Assembly: GCA_016795145.1 (NCBI GenBank)
Contig: JAEUII010000436.1
Span: 1-43,386, forward strand
Reading direction: 5' to 3'
Source of the DNA: Planctomycetaceae bacterium
GTDB taxonomy: Bacteria > Planctomycetota > Planctomycetia > Planctomycetales > Planctomycetaceae
DNA: 43,386 bases
The notes below the pieces were generated by a model, which had not been told where the DNA came from, did no database searches, and saw nothing but the letters and a program-made list of their open reading frames with translations. Made by a program: the position numbers and the translations under genes. Below are positions 19,201-26,862 of this stretch, piece after piece. Each line of letters begins with the position of its first letter. Within the stretch, counting starts at the first letter, position 1.

Positions 19201-19230
19201 AAGGCGAGCGGTTGGGCGTCAGCCCACCGA
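19201..19230. repeat. Dispersed GGCGAGCGG repeat with small hairpin
   Basis: AAGGCGAGCGG followed by TTGGGCGTCAGCCCACCG. The GTTGGGC...GCCCACC part can fold. The GGCGAGCGG core recurs at 28887, 29063 and, inverted, in the 40.8-41.3 kb region. Confidence 0.5.
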
Positions 19231-19355
19231 GTCAGACGCGTGTTACTGCATCGTTCTTCCGCTCCTTCTTGCGAGTGTTGCTGTTCCCGTTCATCCGCGG
19301 CGACTGGCTTGCGTCAGGTTCCCGGTATTCGTTCCTTTGCGTCAATAACTTGAAA

Positions 19356-20801
19356 TCACCGCGGACCGCCTGGCGGGCCGAAGGCTCCAAAGGCTTTGGG
19401 GATGTAGCCGTCGGATGTGCCGTCGAGTTGTGCTTTGATGGATTCGGTGCGTTTGTCGATGAAGAGTCTGGGTGGCATGGACTGGCCAAACTGCATGCCT
19501 CCGAATCCAAAGCCCGCCTGCTTCTCATTGCGTTTTGCGACAGCAGCTTTCTCCTGCTCTGCGGGTAAGTTCAGAGCTGCTTCGATCGGTTCGAGGATGG
19601 CGAGAAGTTTGTCCTTCCGAAACTGCTGTTCAAAGAGTTCACGGACCAGGGCGTTGTAGCGATTGCGAAAACCTTCATTCGCCAGAATGCGATCCAGCAG
19701 TTTGTTTTCACCCGCATGAGGATGACGCAGGCTGAGTTCCACAAGCTGCTCGGGAGTTCCCACTGCCGGCCACGTGGCGAGTGACAGGTCCAGGTCCCAC
19801 GGAATGAAGACAAATCTGTTCGTGGATGGAACCAGATACAGATAGTAGTTGTGGCCAAAGCCAAGGTAGCTATCAAGGTTCGAGAGGATAGCATTTGCAG
19901 CAATGAACTTCAGAAACGCATCCACGTCCAGACATGTTTCGATTTCGGAAGCAAACTGTTCGTCAGAAGCGTGAGTGATGGTGTGAGCCAGCTTGATCAG
20001 ACGCTGCTTCTGCTCATCCGATGGTTTACCTTCCGGGTCGTAAATCGAAGCGTAGTCCTTCCATTTCGTCCCAAGGTACTCAGGCCCCTTCATCAGATTC
20101 TCTGGCTTCAGCAGCATTCCCTCACCACTGCCGAAGTGACGCTCCAGAAATGTTCGGTTGACTTGTTCCGTGACCGTGTAGACGCCCACAAGTTCCCGTT
20201 CGTAGCGGCCAGGAACGGTCAGTGTCACTTCGGCAAAACACGTGCGAGGCGCGGGGATGCCGGCATCTCGAAAGAACTGGAAGGACATGGATTCGCGAGT
20301 CATCGTAGGGTCACTGACGCCGCAGTGAAGATTGACCATCGACAGCCCATCAAGCGTCTGATCATCCACGAAGCGATCGAAGTCCAGCTTGAAAGATTTC
20401 TTCAACGCCGTGGCGGTTGCCATGTATGTGAAGTTTCCCTTGTAGCGAATCCCGATCTTTGAAAGTGCCTTTCCGTTGAATTCCAGATCCGCCTGCGCCC
20501 ATGAGAACTCAACGCCGAACGTATTTCGATGCCCCGAACCGTCCGGCGCATTTTGCGGCGGTGCTGAATTACTTGGGCTCGGTCCACCAAATCCTGGAGG
20601 CCCACCTGGAGGTCCAAATGGACCGGCACCGCCCTTTGGAGTCAGCTTGTCGAACTCGTCAGGACTGATCGAAAGATGAAGCGTGTGAACTTTCGTCGTT
20701 CCAAAGAACTCATCCCCCGGCTTCGGCTTTGGCTCCTGACCAGAAAGAGAACCAGGAAGACACGCCAGCAGGAATACCAGTGCAGGAAATTGAATCCGCA
20801 T
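19356..20801 (-). CDS. Secreted CotH-family protein
   Basis: A 481-residue protein with a signal peptide (residues about 5-20, cleavage near LSG|QEP). A Gly/Pro-rich linker near residues 60-85 (GPFGPPGGPPGFGG) leads to the CotH domain, recognised by IGIRYKGNFTY, KSFKLDFDRFVDDQ, the LKPENL segment, and FIPWDLDLS near residue 370. CotH domains are kinase-like (Fam20 type) and in spores phosphorylate coat proteins. In planctomycetes such proteins are common and secreted, with unknown targets. The C-terminus ends again in FGPPGGPR, mirroring the linker. ATG at 20801 is chosen because it places the signal peptide at the start; upstream in-frame sequence has none. Confidence 0.8.
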   Translation of the reverse strand: MRIQFPALVFLLACLPGSLSGQEPKPKPGDEFFGTTKVHTLHLSISPDEFDKLTPKGGAGPFGPPGGPPGFGGPSPSNSAPPQNAPDGSGHRNTFGVEFSWAQADLEFNGKALSKIGIRYKGNFTYMATATALKKSFKLDFDRFVDDQTLDGLSMVNLHCGVSDPTMTRESMSFQFFRDAGIPAPRTCFAEVTLTVPGRYERELVGVYTVTEQVNRTFLERHFGSGEGMLLKPENLMKGPEYLGTKWKDYASIYDPEGKPSDEQKQRLIKLAHTITHASDEQFASEIETCLDVDAFLKFIAANAILSNLDSYLGFGHNYYLYLVPSTNRFVFIPWDLDLSLATWPAVGTPEQLVELSLRHPHAGENKLLDRILANEGFRNRYNALVRELFEQQFRKDKLLAILEPIEAALNLPAEQEKAAVAKRNEKQAGFGFGGMQFGQSMPPRLFIDKRTESIKAQLDGTSDGYIPKAFGAFGPPGGPR

Positions 20802-21059
20802 GCAGGTTCTCAGTGCAAACAAATGGTGGAAATGTGTACCGAATTGTTCGGTTGGGGACTGAACACCGGTTTCGCATTTTGGTTTCGGCGTTCTTCGGCA
20901 GCCAGCAAGGCGGGCTCGTTTTTCAACGATCAGGCAGCATGTCACAATCTCGCATCGAAAGCCGTTTTGGATTAGATGAGTGACTGGCGGTTTTTCGCAT
21001 CGGCTCTGAAACGTGAAGCTCGTCCGCTGAAACAGCTCACTCGTTCATTGGAGAAAACC

Positions 21060-21353
21060 GTGATTGACCTGATCGTTGTGCTCAAGATCAAAGACCAGCA
21101 GAACCTTCCGCTGTTGCGTGAGTTGCTGGCGCAGCAGATTCTGATGTCGCGTCAGGAACCGGGCTGCGTTCGCATGGAAGCTCATGAGTCTCAGGCGGAG
21201 GCCGGTACATTCTTCCTTGTGGAGCAGTGGGCTTCTCAGGAAGCTCTGGACGTCCATCGAAAAGCACATGCCTGCACGACGCTGTATTTTCCGAAAGTCG
21301 TTCCGCTGGTGGAACGCGTGCCTCATCCGTCTAAGCAGCTGCCGGGCACATAG
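21060..21353 (+). CDS. Antibiotic biosynthesis monooxygenase (YgiN-like) domain protein
   Basis: A 97-residue single-domain protein of the ABM fold, starting IDLIVVLKIKDQQN and containing LLAQQILMSRQEPGCVRME, TFFLVEQWASQEALDVHRKA and the final HACTTLYFPKVVPLV. Relatives act as quinol monooxygenases or heme-degrading enzymes; the substrate is not known. The GTG at 21060 is preferred to an ATG at 20976 since it has GGAG 7 bases upstream and begins exactly at the first beta strand of the domain. It is transcribed away from the CotH gene; the gap 20802-21059 shows nothing else. Confidence 0.8.
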   Translation: MIDLIVVLKIKDQQNLPLLRELLAQQILMSRQEPGCVRMEAHESQAEAGTFFLVEQWASQEALDVHRKAHACTTLYFPKVVPLVERVPHPSKQLPGT

Positions 21354-21378
21354 TCCCTGTTTCGACCTGTTCGGAGGA

Positions 21379-21398
21379 AACGGCTGAGGACAGCCGTT
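21379..21398. repeat. Short hairpin AACGGCT..AGCCGTT
   Basis: A perfect 7-bp stem with a 6-nt loop (GAGGAC), followed by CTACA, 26 bases after the ABM stop. It has no T run. The rest of 21354-21618 contains no supported gene. Confidence 0.5.
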
Positions 21399-21618
21399 CT
21401 ACACTGGGATGTTATCGAGGCCCGCGAGGCTGCTTGATCGAAGACCGGAAAAGCGGGCAAGAGTGTTCGTCGCTGACCATTTGTCAGAACAGGCTGAAAG
21501 CGCTGGCGATTCGACTTTTGTTGAGTAACATTTGTGTCCGTTCTGGCACACTTCGCAGACATCGCCCATCACTCCAGCGATTGCGTGCCCTTTAGAAGAC
21601 AGGTTCCAGGGGAAATTC

Positions 21619-22560
21619 ATGGTTGATAATAGTGTGTTTCGTGGTTGCATTCCGGCACTGATGACTCCGTGTTCCAAAGCAGGAGTGCCGGACTTCGATG
21701 CACTGGTCCGGACGGGGAAATCCTTGATTGCCGCCGGGATGCGTGCCGTTGTGTACTGCGGTTCGATGGGTGACTGGCCGTTGCTCACGGATGCTCAGCG
21801 ACAGGAAGGCGTGCGTCGCCTGTGTGAAGCGGGAGTGCCGGTGGTTGTCGGAACCGGTGCACAGAATCCGCGACTGGCCGCTGAACATGCCGCACATGCT
21901 CAGTCGGTTGGAGCTGCAGGCTTGATGGTGATTCCTCGAGTGCTTTCGCGAGGCACCTCACCGGCGGCTCAGCGAGCCCACTTTGCCGGCATTCTGAAAG
22001 CCGCCGAGAAGATTCCGGCGGTGATCTACAACAGCCCTTATTACGGCTTCGAAACGAAAGCTCCTTTGTTCTTTGATCTTCGCAAGGATCATCCGAACCT
22101 GGTGGGCTTCAAGGAATTCGGCGGCTCCGATTCACTAAGCTACGCGGCCGAGCACATCACCAGCGGCGACCCGACTCTGGCCCTGATGGTTGGCGTGGAT
22201 ACTCAGGTGTTCCACGGATTCGTTCGCTGCGGAGCGGTTGGTGCAATCACTGGTGTCGGCAATGCACTTCCAAAGCAGGTCCTGCGTTTGATCGCACTCT
22301 GTGAGAAGGCGGCAGCAGGGGATGTGGAAGCACGACGGCTGGCGGCAGAACTGGATGATGCTCTGAAAGTGCTGTCTACGTTCGACGAAGGTCCGGACCT
22401 GGTTCTGTACTACAAGTATTTGATGGTTCTGGAAGGTCATGGCGAATACGAGTACCAGCTGAATGCGACAGATGCACTCAGTCCGAGCCAGAAGGCCTAC
22501 ATTCATGGTCAGTGGTCGCTGTTCAAAGCGTGGTGGGAACGCTGGCCAGGAGCAAAGTAG
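21619..22560 (+). CDS. Dihydrodipicolinate synthase-family aldolase
   Basis: A 313-residue class I aldolase of the DapA/NanA family. The Schiff-base lysine is K165 in GFKEFGGSD and the assisting tyrosine is Y137 in VIYNSPYYG. The substrate-binding GTTGE motif of true DapA is replaced by C48-G-S-M-G-D-W, so this is most likely not lysine biosynthesis but a lyase for another pyruvate-type aldol, for example a sugar-acid or hydroxyproline derivative. AGGGGA sits 7 bases before ATG 21619, which fixes the start. It is followed by a strong terminator. Confidence 0.85.
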   Translation: MVDNSVFRGCIPALMTPCSKAGVPDFDALVRTGKSLIAAGMRAVVYCGSMGDWPLLTDAQRQEGVRRLCEAGVPVVVGTGAQNPRLAAEHAAHAQSVGAAGLMVIPRVLSRGTSPAAQRAHFAGILKAAEKIPAVIYNSPYYGFETKAPLFFDLRKDHPNLVGFKEFGGSDSLSYAAEHITSGDPTLALMVGVDTQVFHGFVRCGAVGAITGVGNALPKQVLRLIALCEKAAAGDVEARRLAAELDDALKVLSTFDEGPDLVLYYKYLMVLEGHGEYEYQLNATDALSPSQKAYIHGQWSLFKAWWERWPGAK

Positions 22561-22593
22561 GTCGAGTATTCACTGATTCGAGCGACGAATCAG

Positions 22594-22629
22594 AGGCACG
22601 GCATCCGTTTATGGTGCCGTGCCTTTTTT
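22594..22629 (+). terminator. Rho-independent terminator that overlaps the 3' end of murG
   Basis: AGGCACGGCA (22594-22603) pairs with TGCCGTGCCT (22615-22624), followed by T up to 22629. It terminates the aldolase gene. On the other strand the right arm and T run code the last murG residues (KKGTAP and stop). Confidence 0.85.
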
Positions 22630-23769
22630 GTTGAATGCCATCAGTTTGGCAAGTTCGTCGGCGGCGAGGTCCGCTGCGTTAGGGCATGCCAGTCGGCTCG
22701 CACCTTGTGCGAGCGACCGGCATCGATCCTGATCCCGAGTCAGATCGTGCAGGATCTGAGTCAGGTGCTGTGCGGCGTTGGGGGCATGCTGTTCCATCAG
22801 CAAAGATGCACGAGCGTCACGGAAGTACTGAGCATTTTTCAGTTGATGCTGTCCGGCAGACTCGGGATGCGGAATCAGGACGGAAGGAACTGCCGCGCAG
22901 GCGATTTCGGCGAGGATACCGGCTCCACTTCGGCTGATCACAAGATCGGCATGCGCAAGAGCATCCTCCATCCGGACGAAGGGCCGGGCCTGAATGTGTG
23001 GATGTGGAGCATAGAGCTTCTGATAGCGTTCCGCATCACGATCACCGGTCTGATGCGTGACCGTCCAGCCGTCCGGTAGGACTTCTGGTGCGACAAGCAC
23101 CTGGCTGACAAGCTCGTTCATGTTTCGGGCACCCTGACTGCCGCCGACTATGAGCAGTGATGGTCGCCTGGAGACCTCGTGCCGTCGCGTTGATGCCACT
23201 GCCGAGATCGCAGCTCGAACAGGAACACCGGTCGTCACGACTGGACAATGAATTCCCTGGGATGCATGATCGGCCAGCGGAAGTCCAGCGAGGATGACAT
23301 TCGCATAGCGCGAGAGAAAACGAGTTGCCCGGCCTGCGACAACGTTCTGTTCCATCAGCGCGAGCGGGACTTTGCGGCGAGCACACATCATGGATGCAGC
23401 AACGCTGGCGAACGCGCCGATTCCGACGCACAGCGAAGGACGATGTTCTTCCAGGATTCTCAGGACTGTTCGGCGTGCTTTCAGCATGGCACCCGGAACT
23501 GCCAGGATCCGGCGAAGTCGGCTTCCCGCAGGAAAGGCGACATCTGGTCTCCACTGAATCGCCGGAGTTTCTTGTACGGCGTCGGACATGATGCGTGCAT
23601 CGATGTCGCGAGTGCTTGTCAGGAACAGAACGTGATCGCAGTCGCCGCGTTCAAGCATTCGCCGTGCGACGGTGAGCGCAGGAAAGAGATGCCCTCCGGA
23701 TCCTCCGCCGGCAAACAGTATCGTACGCTGTGTCACGGTCGAACTACGCTTCACAGAATTCGCTGACAC
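22609..23769 (-). CDS. murG: UDP-N-acetylglucosamine--undecaprenyl-PP-MurNAc-pentapeptide transferase
   Basis: A 386-residue GT28 glycosyltransferase. It has the N-terminal GGGSGGHLFPA loop (21-31), LMEQNVVAGRATRFL, the IVGGSQGARNMNELV motif, and the UDP-GlcNAc site with ISRSGAGILAEIACAAVPSVLIP, AGQHQLKNA. MurG adds GlcNAc to lipid I to give lipid II at the inner face of the membrane. The start at 23769 lies 26 bases inside the upstream DUF1444 gene, so the two are coupled. No other mur genes surround it, unlike the dcw cluster of most bacteria. This supports peptidoglycan synthesis, once thought absent from planctomycetes. Function is well supported by motifs. Confidence 0.93.
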   Translation of the reverse strand: MSANSVKRSSTVTQRTILFAGGGSGGHLFPALTVARRMLERGDCDHVLFLTSTRDIDARIMSDAVQETPAIQWRPDVAFPAGSRLRRILAVPGAMLKARRTVLRILEEHRPSLCVGIGAFASVAASMMCARRKVPLALMEQNVVAGRATRFLSRYANVILAGLPLADHASQGIHCPVVTTGVPVRAAISAVASTRRHEVSRRPSLLIVGGSQGARNMNELVSQVLVAPEVLPDGWTVTHQTGDRDAERYQKLYAPHPHIQARPFVRMEDALAHADLVISRSGAGILAEIACAAVPSVLIPHPESAGQHQLKNAQYFRDARASLLMEQHAPNAAQHLTQILHDLTRDQDRCRSLAQGASRLACPNAADLAADELAKLMAFNKKGTAP

Positions 23770-25066
23770 CGTCCGCGGAAACCAGCAGCAGGCGTCGCGT
23801 CAGCGGATGATGCATCGTGGAGTAATCATCCTTCACTCGCGTTCGTACCTGTTCGATCAGGTCCTTTTCTTTCAGCGACACAGCGACAAAGAAGTCGCGG
23901 TTCGGAACACCCACGACAAACTCTGGTCCGAACATATTGCGAAGGCGACTGTGAAACTGAGGATCCAGGATTCGCGAGCAGTTGTAGGCATCCGGCTTCA
24001 CCGGCATCATCATTCGGGGCGTGTCTTCATCGCCCATGACGGTGACTTCCAGAGGATTGTCGGACGAGTAGCGCTGAAGATTCTCGATCGCGATGTCATG
24101 CAGCTCATCGGGGGATATCGACCATGACTGCAGCATCTGTCCCTGGACATAGCGATACGAGTCATCTTCATCCACCACGTAACCGATCGACAGTCCGCCG
24201 ACCCATGGCGTGCGAATGCGTTCGTCATGGCGTTGATCATCGTCAGCGGAGAGCATCGGCAGGATTCGAGTTCGAACGTCCTGCAGTGTTGGCACGAGCT
24301 GCTGTGGGCTTAACTCCTGAAGACGTACAACGGACGTCAGGCCAGGCAGCATGATGCGACGAAACTGATCGGGCTGCTGCAGGTACATTCGGTAGAAGTT
24401 GGACAGACCGATTTCGCTCTGCCCCAGCTTCACAGAAAATCCGCGCGCTGCCGAAGCCTGAAGCAGAGGAAAATGCTGGCGAGCAAGTTCCAGCACCTGC
24501 TTGAGGAAGATATCCGGTGGCCATGCTGGCTGGTCGGCGACTTCCAGTGACATCAACACAGTTTCACACATCGCAAGTTGTTCCGCGGAAAGCGGACGGC
24601 GATCTGCGGATTGGACCGTTGCAACGATCGTGAGTCGACCGTGACGGAAGGTCCACAATCGCCATTGATAGTGCGGTCGTCGCCCGAATACTCGAGCAAG
24701 CCAGCAGCCACTTCGGGGTCGTCGTGAAATACCGGACCAAACCTCGTTCCTGACGATCGTCGGCAGCGGTGGCTGAGGATGCAGAGAGACAACCTGCGGG
24801 AACAGAAGCGAGAGATCCGGAGTATGCCGGTGCCCGTCGTCTGACGAGGATTCATCCCACCACGCCACCATCGACAGCAATGCCGGGCGCTCGGATTCGC
24901 GATGTTCGCCTTCTTTGCTGCTGGGAGCCTTCCGACGGAGTTCAATCAGCGTCTGACTCTGAAAAACGTCCACCTCTTCCGGACAGCGAAACGTGAACCA
25001 GTTCGCCGGGCCCCGGCAAACTCGCCATGATTCAGGAGGATCGCGTCTTGGTGAACTGTCCGCCAT
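23744..25066 (-). CDS. DUF1444 (YtpQ-like) family protein
   Basis: A 440-residue protein. The second half matches DUF1444: VVRLQELSPQQLVPTLQDVR, VGGLSIGYVVDEDDSYRYV, ISPDELHDIAIENLQRYSS, LRNMFGPEFVVGVPNRDFFVAVS. The family has no known function. The N-terminal half (about 1-200) is an added region with PEEVDVFQS and a Trp/Arg-rich part (HYQWRLWTFRHGRL) typical of a small beta domain. ATG at 25066 has TGGAG at a good distance. The 3' end overlaps murG by 26 bases, which suggests a shared transcript. The upstream gap 25067-25258 separates it from a divergent TPR gene and should hold promoters for both. Confidence 0.8.
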   Translation of the reverse strand: MADSSPRRDPPESWRVCRGPANWFTFRCPEEVDVFQSQTLIELRRKAPSSKEGEHRESERPALLSMVAWWDESSSDDGHRHTPDLSLLFPQVVSLHPQPPLPTIVRNEVWSGISRRPRSGCWLARVFGRRPHYQWRLWTFRHGRLTIVATVQSADRRPLSAEQLAMCETVLMSLEVADQPAWPPDIFLKQVLELARQHFPLLQASAARGFSVKLGQSEIGLSNFYRMYLQQPDQFRRIMLPGLTSVVRLQELSPQQLVPTLQDVRTRILPMLSADDDQRHDERIRTPWVGGLSIGYVVDEDDSYRYVQGQMLQSWSISPDELHDIAIENLQRYSSDNPLEVTVMGDEDTPRMMMPVKPDAYNCSRILDPQFHSRLRNMFGPEFVVGVPNRDFFVAVSLKEKDLIEQVRTRVKDDYSTMHHPLTRRLLLVSADGVSEFCEA

Positions 25067-25258
25067 GCTTGGCTCCACAGAAATCAGAGATCCGACAGTG
25101 TAGCCAATTGTTTTCCCGGTTCGCAATCGTGTTCCAGCCTGGAACTCTGTGATGCGGGCCAGGTCCGTTGCCTCGGCCTGTTGAGTGGGATAATGTTGCC
25201 AGCCATGTCGTTCTGTCGCTGTTGAATTGCTTCCAGTTTCGCAAGAGGCCTGCTCACG

Positions 25259-25966
25259 ATGTTCTTTTTCGGGGTCACCAAAGAGAAAGCCAATAAGAAG
25301 CTTCAGCGTGCCTTCACGACTGGTGATTTCTCTGACGCGATCGCGGCCTTTCGCAAGCTCATCGCAAAGACACCGGATGACCATGAGTTGTACAACAACC
25401 TTGGGACTGCCTGTCTGGAATCGGGGCTGCTGGACGAGAGTATTCAGGCTTTCAGTGCAGCGAACGAACTCTGTCCCGCCTCAATGCATTACAACAATCT
25501 TGGTCGAGCGTTGCTTCAGCGAAAAGACTTCAGCTCAGCCCGTGCTGCCTTCGAAAAGGCTCGACAGTTAGACGCAAAAGATCCGAAGCCCTGGTACAAC
25601 CTGACTGTCCTTCTGCGTGAAGAAGGCCGTGCAGAGGACTCGTTTCGCGAGCTGAAGAACTTCCTGCGGGTTCATACGACTCATGCAAACGGATTGAATG
25701 ATCTGGGGTGTCACCATCTGGATCGTGGACAAACCGGTGACGCGATTCGCTGTTTTGCGGAAGCCCTTGATCATGATCCCGCTCTGTGGACGGCGCGTCT
25801 GAATCTCATTCGTCAGCTTTGTGATGCGAGTCGATTCCCCGAGGCAAAACCTCACCTGGAAATGCTCGCTCAACAGGGCATGAACGTGCGAGTTCATGCG
25901 GAGAATGGTAACGTTGCGATTGACCTCAACGGAGCACCATTCTATCGATCCGGACAACGCTGGTAG
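25259..25966 (+). CDS. Tetratricopeptide repeat protein
   Basis: A 235-residue soluble protein made of about five TPR units, for example DFSDAIAAFRKLIAKTPDDH, ELYNNLGTACLESGLLDES, MHYNNLGRALLQRKDFSSA and KPWYNLTVLLREEGRAEDS. TPRs bind partner proteins; no enzyme motif is present. There is no signal peptide, though the N-terminus (MFFFGVTKEKA) is briefly hydrophobic. It lies 19 bases upstream of the metallophosphoesterase gene, so the two are probably one operon. The partner cannot be named. Confidence 0.85.
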   Translation: MFFFGVTKEKANKKLQRAFTTGDFSDAIAAFRKLIAKTPDDHELYNNLGTACLESGLLDESIQAFSAANELCPASMHYNNLGRALLQRKDFSSARAAFEKARQLDAKDPKPWYNLTVLLREEGRAEDSFRELKNFLRVHTTHANGLNDLGCHHLDRGQTGDAIRCFAEALDHDPALWTARLNLIRQLCDASRFPEAKPHLEMLAQQGMNVRVHAENGNVAIDLNGAPFYRSGQRW

Positions 25967-25985
25967 GACAGCAGGGTTGAACATC

Positions 25986-26723
25986 ATGCGCATCGCTGTC
26001 ATTTCGGACATCCATGGTAACCTGCCTGCACTGGAAGCGGTTGTTGCCGACATTGGCCGCCGCGGTGTTGATCAGATCGTTTGTCTTGGCGACAACCTGT
26101 CCGGGCCCCTCATGCCGCGCGAGACGGCTCAGTACCTGATGGCAGCGAGCTGGGTGATCCTGGCCGGAAATCATGAACGCCAGATCCTCTCGTTCTGCGA
26201 AGGCGTCAGTGGGCCTTCCGATGCTTACGCACATTCGCAATTGAGTGATGCTGAGTTTGCATGGATTCGATCGTTGCCAGCGACTGTGCAACTTACGCCG
26301 GACATCTTTCTGTGTCATGGAACACCAGACAGTGATTGCGAGTATCTGCTTGAGTCCATTCACGGTGACTCACTGGCTGTTGCTTCAGAAACGGAAGTGC
26401 TGAGACGACTTGGTACGGTGCAATCCCGCGTCGTTGCCTGCGGCCACAGTCATCTGCATCGGAGCCTGCGAATTCGGACCGGGCAGCTGCTTGTGAATCC
26501 CGGCAGTGTCGGCCTGCAGGCATATTCGGACGACCATCCGCATCCGTACTTTGTTGAGAACGGAACTCCCGATGCTTTCTACGCAGTCATCGAACCGCGT
26601 TCAAACGTCTGGAGTTGTACTCATCACGCGGTCCCGTATGACTTCGCCCCGATGGCTAACCTGGCCGCTGAACGAGGTCGCCCGGACTGGGAACAAGCGC
26701 TGCGCTGTGGATACGTTCGATAA
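25986..26723 (+). CDS. Calcineurin-like metallophosphoesterase
   Basis: A 245-residue protein with every motif of the family: D8-x-H10 in VISDIHGN, GDN (near 38), GNHE (about 60), FLCHGTP and ACGHSHLH. The architecture follows the YfcE/DUF2437-type small phosphodiesterases, which hydrolyse phosphodiesters with two metal ions. The ATG at 25986 gives the usual MRIAVISDIHGN start. It is probably co-transcribed with the TPR gene. No membrane segment or export signal is seen. Substrate unknown; it might act on cyclic nucleotides or dinucleotide polyphosphates, as some relatives do. Confidence 0.88.
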   Translation: MRIAVISDIHGNLPALEAVVADIGRRGVDQIVCLGDNLSGPLMPRETAQYLMAASWVILAGNHERQILSFCEGVSGPSDAYAHSQLSDAEFAWIRSLPATVQLTPDIFLCHGTPDSDCEYLLESIHGDSLAVASETEVLRRLGTVQSRVVACGHSHLHRSLRIRTGQLLVNPGSVGLQAYSDDHPHPYFVENGTPDAFYAVIEPRSNVWSCTHHAVPYDFAPMANLAAERGRPDWEQALRCGYVR

Positions 26724-26862
26724 GTCGCTTCGCTCCCCATCGCACTGAAAGTCCTTTACCATCAGTTCCCCACGTGTGATCGCTGAACGCCGAAAGGCAC
26801 TATTGATGTGCATTAGGCTATTCGCTGTCGCGCACTCTTCCCCGTTGCTGAAAGTCTCACCC

